Assembly (NCBI RefSeq): GCF_042433515.1
Contig: NZ_JBHLVH010000002.1
Span: 62,001 to 126,000 of the forward strand
Reading direction: 5' to 3'
DNA: 64,000 nucleotides
DNA from: Kytococcus schroeteri
GTDB taxonomy: Bacteria; Actinomycetota; Actinomycetes; Actinomycetales; Dermatophilaceae
Shown here: positions 9,801 through 18,149 of the stretch, piece after piece
Layout: every line of letters starts with the position of its first letter
Position numbering within the stretch: position 1 is the stretch's first letter
Notes under the pieces: model-generated
Told to the model about the DNA's origin: nothing
Seen by the model: the letters and a program-made list of their open reading frames with translations, nothing else
Databases searched by the model: none
Position numbers and translations under genes: made by a program

Positions 9801-10132
9801 AGCAGAATCACCAGGTACACCAGCAGCATGGCCCACCCGACCCGCTTGCGGGCGGTGAGCGCGGCGGCCACCACGAACATCACCGTGGCCACGGTGAAGC
9901 TGGGGTAGGCCACCAGGTAGTACGAGTCCACGGTGCGGATGCCCGCGGTGTAGAGGTTCGGCACGAGGGAGAGGACCAGCACCAGCAGGCCGTTGGCCAC
10001 CAGCAGGGCGGCCATGGCCCGCGGCACCTGGACCCGCCAGCCCACCTGCGGCTCGGCCAGGTCCTCCACCTCGGCCCGGGGGCGGTCGTGGTGCGGGGGG
10101 TCGAGACGTCGTGCAGGCATGTGGGCCAGCAT
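6809..10132 (-). CDS. lysX: Two-domain lysyl-tRNA synthetase / lysyl-phosphatidylglycerol synthase LysX
   Basis: This 1107-residue protein starts with several transmembrane helices. A DUF2156 (MprF-type) lysyl transferase region follows, including YFATRDDKAVIFSSDGRAAV and LRRLSLNF-like motifs. Then come an OB-fold anticodon-binding domain (VAGRVLAVRDLGGVRFVRL) and a class II LysRS core. Motif 2 is seen around AFRNEGVDATHNPEFTLLEA and motif 3 as GLGLGVDRVVMLVTGRTV. In mycobacteria LysX charges tRNA-Lys and transfers lysine to phosphatidylglycerol, giving resistance to cationic peptides; M. tuberculosis LysX is of similar size. The start was taken at ATG 10132; a second ATG lies at 10120. It heads an operon with the two genes downstream. 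Confidence 0.9.
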   Translation of the reverse strand: MLAHMPARRLDPPHHDRPRAEVEDLAEPQVGWRVQVPRAMAALLVANGLLVLVLSLVPNLYTAGIRTVDSYYLVAYPSFTVATVMFVVAAALTARKRVGWAMLLVYLVILLEGDVFSLLEGQSWHAVAASLLHLTWLGVAVASYRQFCARVRSDAWPSAAAFMVLGTLSAILLGWLLVRLQPGDLPHHRRLAWAVDHVTGLDGGLAADASHAPPVWVTGILSLMGSAVLVGTLLVLLRSATSHNTQDAQEQAAVRALLERYGAQDSLGYFATRDDKAVIFSSDGRAAVAYRVEQGVSLASGDPLGDPQSWGSAVHNWLAVSRRFGWAPAAVGVSDAGARAFADWGMGVISLGDEAVLDADAFSLNGPEMAPVRQAVRRVRRAGVEVRVRRHEQVDPSEWPGLVRAAEAWRGDAPERGFSMALGRLGDPADGRCVLVEAVDAEGDLVGLLSFVPWGPTGASLDLMRRSPDAPNGVTETMVAELCRQRESVGVRRLSLNFAVFRSVFAEGETLGAGPVTRMQRWLLRRASRFWQIESLYTANQRYRPEWNRRYVCYAEAEQLARIGLATARAEGFLPAWGRRHATGGRRAAAYAVVPVTAPTPEQLQEWAGDTDLVSARRARLPEQTRVRIAAAEAAREAGREPWPVAERPTHTTAQALAAGEGERVSVAGRVLAVRDLGGVRFVRLRDGQGDLQVVLERQHLSAQDHRDFMVLVDVGDLVAFEGVRGASRSGEPSLLAHSWRMEAKCLHPLPPVRTGLVDPEAKVRQRHVDLAVSQEARDTLRARSAVVRALREGLQDRGYLEVETPVLQTVHGGANARPFATRINAYSMDLFLRIAPELYLKRLCVGGVDRVFEMGRAFRNEGVDATHNPEFTLLEAYAAHEDYRSMMDTTRELVQAAAVAVHGRCEVPGPDGTMVDLSGEWPVVTLHDAVSEKLVALGGQPVGPQSTAAEMHQAARRAGVEVRPDLDAGEVALELYEELVEGSTVRPTFYCDFPNSVSPLSRGHRSTPGVAERWDLVAFGMELGTAYSELTDPLEQRARLTAQSVAAAAGDPEAMSLDEDFLQALEYGMPPTGGLGLGVDRVVMLVTGRTVRETLAFPLVRPAGRE

Positions 10133-10528
10133 GAGGCCCCGGTGGGCCCGCGGGTCTCCGCCCGTGGACCCGGGGTGTGTCGCCGGGGTTGCCCACAGGC
10201 GGACCGGCACCCCCACGAGGTGGCACCACACCGTCCACAGATCGGCCCGGGGGATGACGCACCCCTGATCCGGGCGCGTCGATACTCGGAACCGATGGCG
10301 CCGCTGCGTCATCGGGCCACTGGCCCACACCGGACGGGTCGGTGCCGCCCCGGGGTCTTGGAGGGGGATCCCGCGACGGCACCGACCGTTCCGTGTCCGG
10401 CCGCGGTCCACGCCCGACGCCGTGGCCCACCACCCCCACCTGCTCCGCCCACGACCCGTGTGCGCGGGAATGCACCGGCCACCCCGCGCGCTATACTTGG
10501 TGACACATCACCATCAGGAGGAGGCGCC
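10133..10528. other. lysX-pirin divergent intergenic region
   Basis: These 396 bases lie between two divergent genes. The right end holds the pirin promoter and an operator-like dyad, described separately. I see no convincing lysX promoter, RNA gene or small coding sequence in the rest. Confidence 0.6.
10492..10512 (+). promoter_or_regulatory. Pirin promoter (-10) with overlapping GGTGA/TCACC dyad
   Basis: TATACT at 10492-10497 is a near-consensus -10 box. A perfect inverted repeat, GGTGA-CACA-TCACC, covers 10499-10512, exactly where transcription should start. A repressor bound there would block initiation. No good -35 box is visible. The leader would be only about 25 bases and ends in AGGAGGAG before the pirin ATG. 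Confidence 0.55.
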
Positions 10529-11557
10529 ATGCCTGCCGTGACCACCCAGAACGTCCTCGAGCTGGACCGCGTCGTGCCGGCCCCCGGCAGCCGAGCCCGC
10601 GCCGTCCGCTCCGTCACCACCGCACCCCAGGGCCACGAGGGCGAGGGCTTCCCCGTCCGCCGCGCCTTCGCGGGCATCGACCTGCGCGACCTGGACCCCT
10701 TCATCCACATGGACCAGATGGGCGAGGTGGAGTACGCCCCGCTCGAGCCGCGCGGCACCGACTGGCACCCGCACCGCGGCTTCGAGACCGTGACCTACAT
10801 CATCGACGGGTCGTTCCTCCACGAGGACACCCACGGCGGTGGCGGGGCCATCACCGACGGCGACACCCAGTGGATGACCGCCGGGTCCGGCCTGCTGCAC
10901 ATCGAGGCCCCGCCGGAGCAGCTCGTCATGTCCGGCGGCCTGTTCCACGGCTTGCAGCTGTGGGTCAACCTGCCGAGCCACCAGAAGATGTCCGACCCGC
11001 GCTACCAGGACATCCGCGGCGGCGAGGTGCGCCTGCTCTCCAGCGAGGACGGCGGCAGCCTGCTGCGCGTCATCGCCGGCGAGGTGGACGGCCACGAGGG
11101 GCCGGGCATCACCCACACCCCCATCAGCATCGTCCACGCCACCGTGGCCCCCGGCGCCCAGCTGCGCCTGCCGTGGAACCCCGGGTTCAACGCCCTGGTC
11201 TACGCGCTCTCCGGCGACGGCACGGTGGGCTCCGAGCGCCGCCCGCTGCGCACCGGCCAGCTGGCCCTGCTGGGCGAGGGCGACCACATCGAGGTGCGTG
11301 CCGACGAGCAGCAGGACGCCCGCCACGCCGAGGGGCTCGACCTGTACGTCCTCGGCGGGCAGCCGATCCGCGAGCCGGTGATGGCCTACGGCCCGTTCGT
11401 CATGAACACCCGCGCCGAGTTGGTCACCGCGTTCGAGGACTTCCAGGCCGGGCGTCTGGGGACCATCCCCAACAGCCCGCGCGTGAAGGCGGCCTCGCAG
11501 GTGGTGCGCGACGCGCTGGACTCCGGGGAGGCCCGCCCCGGCCACCAGGTGCTCTGA
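10529..11557 (+). CDS. Pirin family protein
   Basis: This is a bicupin of 342 residues, a little longer than typical pirins (about 290). The N-terminal cupin shows the metal-binding histidines in HPHRGFETVTYIIDG (H-x-H), followed by HGGGGAITDGDTQWMTAGSG and SGGLFHGLQLWVNLP. The C-terminal cupin includes RLPWNPGFNALVYALSGDG. Pirins bind Fe and act as quercetin 2,3-dioxygenases or redox-responsive regulators in different bacteria; which role applies here is unknown. The start is fixed by AGGAGGAG seven bases upstream of the ATG. It is monocistronic, with its own promoter and a strong terminator. Confidence 0.9.
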   Translation: MPAVTTQNVLELDRVVPAPGSRARAVRSVTTAPQGHEGEGFPVRRAFAGIDLRDLDPFIHMDQMGEVEYAPLEPRGTDWHPHRGFETVTYIIDGSFLHEDTHGGGGAITDGDTQWMTAGSGLLHIEAPPEQLVMSGGLFHGLQLWVNLPSHQKMSDPRYQDIRGGEVRLLSSEDGGSLLRVIAGEVDGHEGPGITHTPISIVHATVAPGAQLRLPWNPGFNALVYALSGDGTVGSERRPLRTGQLALLGEGDHIEVRADEQQDARHAEGLDLYVLGGQPIREPVMAYGPFVMNTRAELVTAFEDFQAGRLGTIPNSPRVKAASQVVRDALDSGEARPGHQVL

Positions 11558-11610
11558 GCACCGCCCCGACGGTGCCGGTCGGCCACCACCGACCGGGACC
11601 CGGGTACGCG

Positions 11611-11640
11611 AAAGGCCCCGGGACGAATCCCGGGGCCTTT
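11611..11640. terminator. Bidirectional terminator between pirin and tRNA-Leu
   Basis: A perfect 13-bp stem (AAAGGCCCCGGGA with its complement) closes a CGAA loop. The A-run on one arm becomes a U-run at the 3' end in either direction, so it can end both the pirin transcript and the opposing tRNA-Leu transcript. Confidence 0.85.
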
Positions 11641-11648
11641 CCCTTGCG

Positions 11649-11732
11649 TGCGCGAGGGGGGAGTTGAACCCCCACGCCCTTTCGGGCACACGGACCTGAA
11701 CCGTGCGCGTCTGCCTATTCCGCCACTCGCGC
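11649..11732 (-). tRNA. tRNA-Leu (anticodon CAG)
   Basis: The minus strand folds as an 84-base class II tRNA. The acceptor stem GCGCGAG pairs with CTCGCGC. The anticodon arm CACGG-TTCAGGT-CCGTG gives anticodon CAG. A long variable arm TGCCCGAAAGGGCG follows, then a T arm with GGTTCAACTCC. CCA is not encoded. It converges on pirin. Confidence 0.95.
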
Positions 11733-12015
11733 GCAGTGCCCGACCACCTGATCTCACCACCCGGAGATGGTGTCGACCCATCGATCGAACGACGGCATAC
11801 GTTAACAGCACATCCACGGGCACGCCAATCGGCCCGACGGGGCGCCGACCCACGGCCTTGGTCCACCCCGCGGACGCGTGGCATCCACCTCCGGTCCTCC
11901 CGCGCGGCAGGGCCCCGGCAAGTACGATCGCCGCAGGATCGACGCGCCCACCGGACCCCCGTGGACCCGCCCCGTGGCGCGACCGACGCTGCAGAACCGC
12001 CGCAGGGAGGCACTC

Positions 12016-13107
12016 ATGGGCTTGCTGGATCGCTTCGAGTCCGGGACGGAGCGCGTCTTCACGGCGCCCTTCGCCCGGCTGTTCAAGCGCGAGGAGCTGC
12101 AGCCCGTCGAGATCGGTGCCGCCATCCGCAAGGCCATGGACTCGCGCGCGGCCGTGGTGAACCGCCACCGCACCATCGTTCCCAACGTCTTCACCATCGA
12201 GCTGTCGGACGACGACTTCGACCGCCTCATCGCGTTCGACGAGGCGATCACCGACGAGCTCATCGCCGACGCCCAGGAGTACGTCACCGAGCAGCGCTAC
12301 ACCCCCGGCGGCCCGCTGCAGATCGAGCTCGTGGCCGACCCGGACCTGCAGCCGGGCATCTACAAGCTCCACCACGCCACCGTGCGCAACCCCGCCACCC
12401 TGGACGAGCGGGGCGACATCGACTCCTGGGGCGCCGCGCACGAGCGCTTCGACGACGCCATCGACCGCCACACCCAGGGCCACCGCATCCCCGCCGACGC
12501 CAAGTACCTGGGCGAGGTGGACGAGGAGGCCATCGCCGCGGCGAAGGCCTCCTCGGAGCAGCCGACCGCCGACGACTCCGCCGCCCGAGGGGCCGAGGAC
12601 GCGCGCCGCGCCCGGAAGGAGGCCGACCGCGCTGCCGAGGCCCGGCGCGACCGCGAGCGCGAGGCGGCCGCCGAGCAGCACCGTGCCGAGATCCGCCGCG
12701 CCGCCGAGCGGGAGCAGGCCCAGCGCGAGCGAGGGGGTCAGGAGGAGACCGAGCAGGAGACCCGGGACACCGCCGCGACCACCCAGGTGCCCGCCCGCTC
12801 CACTCGTTCCGTGGCCCGCCCGTGGGTCGAGGTGGATGGTGTGCGCCACGTGCTCGAGAAGCCGACCACCCTGCTGGGCCGCGACACGGTGTGCGACATC
12901 ACCGTCCCGGACCCGGGTATCTCCCGCCGCCACGTGGAGCTGACGGTGGACGCGACGGACACCGCCCGGCTGACGCTGCGTGACCTCGGGTCGACGAATG
13001 GCACCTTCGTGGGCGGGGAGCGCGTCCGCAACACCCGCCTGGCCGACGGGGACTCCTTCGTCATGGGTCGCACCACGGTCACGGTGCGGCTCGGACGGGC
13101 GCAGTGA
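12016..13107 (+). CDS. fhaA: FhaA, FHA-domain protein (DUF3662 plus FHA)
   Basis: This 363-residue protein has an N-terminal DUF3662 domain (MGLLDRFESGTERVFTAPFA onward) typical of FhaA. A charged, Ala/Arg/Glu-rich linker (residues about 170-265, probably coiled coil) follows. The C-terminal FHA domain carries the phosphothreonine-binding signatures LLGRDTVCDI, GISRRHVEL and DLGSTNGTFVGG. In M. tuberculosis FhaA binds the phosphorylated pseudokinase domain of MviN/MurJ and slows peptidoglycan synthesis; a separate MurJ-linked pseudokinase gene lies at 47127-49205. GGGAGG stands five bases before the ATG. It is the first gene of the fha-pkn operon, overlapping fhaB by four bases. Confidence 0.93.
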   Translation: MGLLDRFESGTERVFTAPFARLFKREELQPVEIGAAIRKAMDSRAAVVNRHRTIVPNVFTIELSDDDFDRLIAFDEAITDELIADAQEYVTEQRYTPGGPLQIELVADPDLQPGIYKLHHATVRNPATLDERGDIDSWGAAHERFDDAIDRHTQGHRIPADAKYLGEVDEEAIAAAKASSEQPTADDSAARGAEDARRARKEADRAAEARRDREREAAAEQHRAEIRRAAEREQAQRERGGQEETEQETRDTAATTQVPARSTRSVARPWVEVDGVRHVLEKPTTLLGRDTVCDITVPDPGISRRHVELTVDATDTARLTLRDLGSTNGTFVGGERVRNTRLADGDSFVMGRTTVTVRLGRAQ

Positions 13108-13595
13108 GCGAGCTCACGGTCTCGGTGCTGCGGCTCGCCCTGCTCGCAGCGCTCTGGCTCTTCGTGCTGGCCGTCGCGCGGGTGCTGCGCAGCGACCTCT
13201 ACGGCGCCCGCGTGGTCACCCGTGACCGCCGCCGCCAGACCCGTCGCACGCCGATGCCGGATGAGGCCTCCCCGGACCGCCCCGGTCGCCGCAACGCCCC
13301 CCGCGAGCCGCGCCGCCTCGTGGTGGTGGCCGGCCCGATGCGGGGTGCCAGCCTGGCGCTGACGTCGTCCCCCGTCGTCATCGGCCGCAACCCGGAGTCC
13401 AGCCTGTCGGTCGACGACGACAGCATCTCCGGCTCCCACGCCCGCATCAGCCCCGACCCGCACGGCTGGATCATCGAGGACCTGGGCTCCACCAACGGCA
13501 CCTGGCTGGACGACCAGCGCCTGCTCGAGGCAGCCCCGCTCGTGGTGGGCAGCACCATCCGGCTGGGCCGCACCGTCCTGGAAGCGAAGGCCTGA
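13104..13595 (+). CDS. fhaB: FhaB/FipA, membrane-anchored FHA-domain protein
   Basis: This 163-residue protein has one N-terminal transmembrane helix (LALLAALWLFVLAVARVL), a basic linker and a C-terminal FHA domain with VVIGRNPESSLSV, SISGSHARI and EDLGSTNGTWLDD. The mycobacterial counterpart (Rv0019c) binds division and elongation proteins through phosphothreonine. The GTG start overlaps the fhaA stop in GTGA, which implies coupled translation. pstP follows after two bases. Confidence 0.93.
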   Translation: MSELTVSVLRLALLAALWLFVLAVARVLRSDLYGARVVTRDRRRQTRRTPMPDEASPDRPGRRNAPREPRRLVVVAGPMRGASLALTSSPVVIGRNPESSLSVDDDSISGSHARISPDPHGWIIEDLGSTNGTWLDDQRLLEAAPLVVGSTIRLGRTVLEAKA

Positions 13596-13597
13596 GC

Positions 13598-15238
13598 ATG
13601 TTCGACCTCCACTTCGCCGCGCGCTCCGACCTGGGCCTGGGCTCCAAGATCCGCAACGAGGACTCGGGCTACGCGGGCCCCAACCTGCTGCTGCTGTGCG
13701 ACGGCATGGGTGGGCACGCCGGCGGCGACACGGCCTCGGCCATCGTGGTGCACCACCTGGCCGAGCTGGACAACGACGTCTACCGCGCCTCGGACGCCGG
13801 CGACATCCTGCTGCGCGAGGTGGCCGCGGCCAACGCCAAGCTCCACACCTTCGAGGAGGAGCACCCCGAGACCGAGGGCATGGGCACCACCTGCATCGCG
13901 ATGGTGCGCAGCTCCCACTCGCTGGCCATCGCCCACATCGGCGACTCGCGGGCCTACCGCGTGCAGGACGGCGTGCTCTCGCAGATCACCCACGACCACT
14001 CCTTCCTGCAGCTGCTCATCGACGAGGGGCACCTCACCGAGGAGGAGGCGTGGGGCCATCCCCAGCGCTCCCTCATCACCCGTGTGCTCTCCGGCCGGCC
14101 GGACGACGAGCCCGACCACGGCGTCATGCCACTGGTGCTGGGCGACCGCTTCCTGCTGTGCTCCGACGGCCTGAGCGACTACGTGCGCGACGAGACGATC
14201 GCCCAGGTGCTCCGGGAGTCGCCCGACCCGCACGACGCCGCGCAGGCCCTGGTGGACGTGGCCCGCCGCGCGGGCACCCGCGACAACGTGACCGTGGTGG
14301 TGGCCGACGTGGTGCGCCCCGGCTCGGCGCCGCGCAACCAGCCGCAGATGGTGGGTGCCGCCGCCCGGCTGCGTTCCGGCCACGAGTACGAGGGCGCCAC
14401 CGAGGAGCCGGACCAGCACGCCTTCCGCGAGCCGCAGTCCGCCGACGCCCCCACCCAGACCGTCCCCGTGGCCGATGACGGGTCGGTGACTCTCAACGGG
14501 CGTCACCTGGTGATCGGGCAGCGGGCCTTCACTCCGCGCACCATCAGCCGCGACGGGGTGACCGGCAGCACCAAGGCGGACTTCGGGCAGCGCGCCGCCG
14601 AGCCGACCGGTGAGGTCATCGAGATCCGCGACAGCGGCCCCACCGGCGACGGGCGCCCCGTGGCCACCGAGCCACGTCGCCATCCCGTGGCCCGCGCCGT
14701 GGCGTGGGTGGTGGGGGCGCTGGCCCTGCTGGCCCTGGCCGTCGGGGGCCTGTGGTGGTGGGGCACGCAGAACTACTTCGTCGGGGAGCGCGACGGGCAG
14801 GTGCAGATCCGCCGCGGGTTCGACGTGGTGCTGGCCGGCCAGGAGCTCTCCACCCTCGAGGAGGGCAGCGACCTGCGCGTGGACGCCCTGCCCGGCTTCT
14901 ACGCCGACAGCGTGCGCGACGCCATCCCGGCCGACGACCTGCCGGACGCCCAGCGCACCCTGGCCGACCTCCGCGAGCGCGCGGAGCGGGCCGGGAAGAA
15001 CCGTCAGGAGCCGAGCGGGACCAAGTCGGGCTCCAGCGGGTCCGGGAGTTCCAACGGCTCGGGCAGCTCCAGCGGGTCCAGCGGGTCCAGCAACCCGAGC
15101 GGCTCGCCGACCTCGAAGGGTTCGGCGTCCCCGAGCCCGCACGGCTCCAGCGGGTCGGGCTCCTCGCCCCGTCCCTCCCGGTCCTCGGCCGCGCCGTCCT
15201 CGCCCGCCCCCACCGGCTCCTCGGGGTCCGCCTCGTGA
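13598..15238 (+). CDS. pstP: PstP, PP2C-type Ser/Thr protein phosphatase
   Basis: This 546-residue phosphatase reverses PknA/PknB phosphorylation. The PP2C catalytic domain covers about residues 1-240, with metal-binding motifs RNEDSGYAGP, LCDGMGGHAGGD, AHIGDSRAYR, CSDGLSDYV and TRDNVTVVVADV. A juxtamembrane region and one transmembrane helix follow (AVAWVVGALALLALAVGGLW, about residues 367-387). The extracytoplasmic part begins with a short folded segment and ends in a Ser/Gly/Pro-rich low-complexity tail of about 80 residues, longer than in the mycobacterial protein. It sits second-nearest upstream of rodA, whose GTG overlaps its stop by four bases. Confidence 0.94.
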   Translation: MFDLHFAARSDLGLGSKIRNEDSGYAGPNLLLLCDGMGGHAGGDTASAIVVHHLAELDNDVYRASDAGDILLREVAAANAKLHTFEEEHPETEGMGTTCIAMVRSSHSLAIAHIGDSRAYRVQDGVLSQITHDHSFLQLLIDEGHLTEEEAWGHPQRSLITRVLSGRPDDEPDHGVMPLVLGDRFLLCSDGLSDYVRDETIAQVLRESPDPHDAAQALVDVARRAGTRDNVTVVVADVVRPGSAPRNQPQMVGAAARLRSGHEYEGATEEPDQHAFREPQSADAPTQTVPVADDGSVTLNGRHLVIGQRAFTPRTISRDGVTGSTKADFGQRAAEPTGEVIEIRDSGPTGDGRPVATEPRRHPVARAVAWVVGALALLALAVGGLWWWGTQNYFVGERDGQVQIRRGFDVVLAGQELSTLEEGSDLRVDALPGFYADSVRDAIPADDLPDAQRTLADLRERAERAGKNRQEPSGTKSGSSGSGSSNGSGSSSGSSGSSNPSGSPTSKGSASPSPHGSSGSGSSPRPSRSSAAPSSPAPTGSSGSAS

Positions 15239-16683
15239 CCCCTCTGCGTCACCGCGGGCAGGAGGCCACCGCTCCGGTGCAGGAGAGCTGGCTGGCTCCC
15301 CGCAACGGCCGGTGGATGGAGCTCCTGCTGCTCGCCCTGGCCATCGGCATCACCGCCCTGGCCTACGTGCAGGTGGGCCTGGGCACCGCCCGCGCGGTGC
15401 CCACCAACATCCTCACGCTGGCCGGCGGCATGGCCGGCATCGCCCTGCTCTTCCACGTGGTGCTCTGGTGGCGTGCCCGCTACGCCGACCCGGTGATCCT
15501 GCCCGTGGTCACCCTGCTCAACGGCCTGGGCCTGGTGATGCTCCACCGGCTGGACATCGCCAAGGACCGCGGGCTGGCCAGCGGCGTGGCCGGGCGCCAG
15601 CTCATGTGGACGGCCCTGGCGGTGGCCGTGGCGATGGTGGTGCTCGTGGTGCTGCGCGACCACCGGCGGCTGCGCCGGGTCACGTGGACCTGCGCAGCCC
15701 TGGGCTTCATGATGCTGCTGAGCCCCCTGGTGCCCGGCCTGGGCATGTCCAACTACGGCTCGCGCATCTGGATCAGCTTGGGCCCCTTCAGCTTCCAGCC
15801 GGGAGAGATCGCCAAGATCCTGCTGACCATCTTCTTCGCCGGGTACCTGGTGAGCGCCCGCGACGCCCTCTCGCAGGCCAGCCCCAAGGTGCTGGGCCTG
15901 CGCTTCCCCCGCGTGCGCGACCTCGGTCCCATCCTCATGGTGTGGGGCCTGAGCATCCTCATTCTCGTCTTCGAGAAGGACCTCGGGTCCTCGCTGCTCT
16001 TCTTCGGCCTCTTCGTGGCCATGCTCTACGCGGCCACCCAGCGCCTCTCGTGGATCCTGCTGGGCCTGGGCATGTTCGCCGCCGGCGCATTCACCGCCTG
16101 GCGGCTCTTCGGGCACGTGCAGCAGCGCGTCACCATGTGGCTCGACCCCTTCAGCCCGGAGGCGCTGGCCATCAGCGACCAGGTGCCGCTGGGCCTCATG
16201 GGGATGGCCAACGGCGGGCTCCTCGGCACCGGCCTGGGCCGAGGCCGGCCGGACCTCACCTATTTCGCCGAGAGCGACTTCATCGTGCCGTCCTTCGCCG
16301 AGGAGCTCGGCCTGGTCGGCTTCATGGCGATGATGGTGCTGTACGCCGTCCTCGTGCAGCGGGGGCTGCGCATCGCCCTGGGCTCCCGGGACGGCTTCGG
16401 CACCCTGCTGGCGGCAGGGCTGGCCTTCGCCGTGGCCCTGCAGGTCTTCGTGGTGGTCGGCGGCGTCACCCGCGTCATCCCGCTCACCGGCCTCACCACG
16501 CCCTTCCTCTCGGCCGGCGGGTCCTCCCTGCTGGCCAACTGGACCATCGTGGCCCTGCTGCTGCGCCTCTCCCACGACGCCCGTTCCCCCATCCCGCTGG
16601 GCGAGGACGAGGCACCCGACGACGACAGCCCGGCCGCGCGTGCCTCGGCCCTGGCCCGCAGCACCCGGGAGGTGGCCGCGTGA
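15235..16683 (+). CDS. rodA: RodA/FtsW-family peptidoglycan glycosyltransferase (SEDS)
   Basis: This SEDS protein of 482 residues has about ten transmembrane helices and polymerises lipid II glycan strands together with the class B PBP encoded next. Family motifs are GSRIWISLGPFSFQPGEIAK, LEKDLGSSLLFFG-like FEKDLGSSLLFFGLF, and the late loop FIVPSFAEELGLVGF; the catalytic Asp of the family is in EKDLGSS. The GTG start overlaps the pstP stop by four bases. Position between pstP and pbpA marks it as the elongation-type RodA of the pkn operon rather than division FtsW. Confidence 0.93.
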   Translation: MTPLRHRGQEATAPVQESWLAPRNGRWMELLLLALAIGITALAYVQVGLGTARAVPTNILTLAGGMAGIALLFHVVLWWRARYADPVILPVVTLLNGLGLVMLHRLDIAKDRGLASGVAGRQLMWTALAVAVAMVVLVVLRDHRRLRRVTWTCAALGFMMLLSPLVPGLGMSNYGSRIWISLGPFSFQPGEIAKILLTIFFAGYLVSARDALSQASPKVLGLRFPRVRDLGPILMVWGLSILILVFEKDLGSSLLFFGLFVAMLYAATQRLSWILLGLGMFAAGAFTAWRLFGHVQQRVTMWLDPFSPEALAISDQVPLGLMGMANGGLLGTGLGRGRPDLTYFAESDFIVPSFAEELGLVGFMAMMVLYAVLVQRGLRIALGSRDGFGTLLAAGLAFAVALQVFVVVGGVTRVIPLTGLTTPFLSAGGSSLLANWTIVALLLRLSHDARSPIPLGEDEAPDDDSPAARASALARSTREVAA

Positions 16684-18149
16684 ACCAGCCCATCCGACAC
16701 CTCGCGTGGCTCGTCGCCCTGCTCTTCGGCGCCCTCCTCGTGGCGGGCAGCTGGATCCAGGTCGTGGACGCCAACCACCTGCGCGAGCTGCCCGGCAACC
16801 GGCGCACCATGCTCAACGACTTCGGCCGGGAGCGGGGCAAGATCCTCGTGGACGGCGAGCCCGTGGCCACCAGCGTTCCCGCGCAGGGGCAGGTGCCGTG
16901 GGTGCGCACCTACCCCCGGGCCGAGGAGTACGCCCACACCACCGGCTGGTTCTCGCTGGTGTACGGCAGCGGCGGCGGCCTCGAGGGGACCGAGTCCTCC
17001 CTGCTGTCCGGCCGTGACGACTCCCTGTTCTACCGGCGCCTGCCCGACCTGCTGGCGGGCCGTGAGCCGGCCGGCGCCAGCATCGAGACCACGCTGGACG
17101 CGCGCGCCCAGCACGCCGCGGCCCAGGCCCTCGGGGACCGCCGCGGCGCCGCCGTCGCGATCGACCCGCGCACCGGCGACATCCTGGCGATGGTGAGCTC
17201 CCCCTCCTACGACCCGACCCGCCTCTCGCAGACGGACCTCGGTGCGGTGGAGAAGGCCTGGGTCGAGCTCAACGCCGACCCCGGCCGCCCCCTGTCCAAC
17301 CGGGTGCTGCGCTCCACCTACCCGCCCGGGTCGGTCTTCAAGCTCGTCACCGCCGCGGCCGCCCTGGAGAAGGGCGTGGCCCAGCCGGACACACAGCTCG
17401 ACGCCCCCGCCCGTTACACCCTGCCGGGCACCAGCACCAGCCTGCGCAACTTCGGTGGCAAGGAGTGCACGCAGGACCCCTCGGGCCGGCAGACGCTCGC
17501 CGACGCCCTGCGCGTCTCGTGCAACACCGCCTTCGCCGCCCTCGGCGTGCAGGTGGGCGACGACGCCCTGCGGGAGCAGGCCGAGGCCTTCGGTGTGGGC
17601 CGGGAGCTGCGCGTGCCCATGCGCGCGGTGCCCAGCTCGTTCCCCGCCGACCCCAACGAGGCCGGCACGGCCCTCTCCGCGCTCGGCCAGCAGGACGTGC
17701 GCACCACGCCGCTGCAGGTCGCCCTCATCAGCGCCGCCATCGCCAACGGCGGACAGGCCAAGGAGCCCCACCTCGTGCAGCAGATCCTGGACGACGACCT
17801 CGACGTCATCGACGAGCCGGGGCACGGTGACCTGGACCGTGCGGTCTCCCCCGAGACCGCGGACCGCCTGCGCGAGATGATGGTGCAGGTGGTGGAGTCC
17901 GGCACCGGCCGGGCCGCCGCCATCCCCGGCGTGCAGGTGGCGGGCAAGACCGGCACCGCCGAGTTCGACGACCCCGAGGGCCACGTCCACGCGTGGTTCA
18001 CCGGGTTCGCCCCCGCCGACGACCCGCAGGTGGCCGTCGCCGTGGTGGTCGAGGACGTGGGCCGTTCGGCCTCGGGGGAGACTGGTACCGGTGGGTCCGT
18101 GGCCGCGCCCATCGCCCGTTCGATCATGGAGGAGGTGCTCGCCCGATGA
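16680..18149 (+). CDS. pbpA: PbpA, class B penicillin-binding protein (transpeptidase)
   Basis: This 489-residue protein has an N-terminal signal anchor (LAWLVALLFGALLVAGSWI), a dimerisation domain and a transpeptidase domain. The catalytic triad motifs are S218-x-x-K221 (YPPGSVFKL), S280-C-N282 and K423-T-G425 (AGKTGTAEF). It cross-links peptidoglycan made by RodA. It is shorter than division PBP3 and lacks PASTA units, as expected for PbpA. The GTG start overlaps the rodA stop (GTGA) and its own stop overlaps pknA (ATGA), so expression is coupled on both sides. Confidence 0.94.
   Translation: MNQPIRHLAWLVALLFGALLVAGSWIQVVDANHLRELPGNRRTMLNDFGRERGKILVDGEPVATSVPAQGQVPWVRTYPRAEEYAHTTGWFSLVYGSGGGLEGTESSLLSGRDDSLFYRRLPDLLAGREPAGASIETTLDARAQHAAAQALGDRRGAAVAIDPRTGDILAMVSSPSYDPTRLSQTDLGAVEKAWVELNADPGRPLSNRVLRSTYPPGSVFKLVTAAAALEKGVAQPDTQLDAPARYTLPGTSTSLRNFGGKECTQDPSGRQTLADALRVSCNTAFAALGVQVGDDALREQAEAFGVGRELRVPMRAVPSSFPADPNEAGTALSALGQQDVRTTPLQVALISAAIANGGQAKEPHLVQQILDDDLDVIDEPGHGDLDRAVSPETADRLREMMVQVVESGTGRAAAIPGVQVAGKTGTAEFDDPEGHVHAWFTGFAPADDPQVAVAVVVEDVGRSASGETGTGGSVAAPIARSIMEEVLAR

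Noticed and set aside
6230..10528. Long plus-strand open frame over lysX and its neighbours
   Set aside because: It is the complement of real minus-strand genes; only the part from 10529 (pirin) is a gene.
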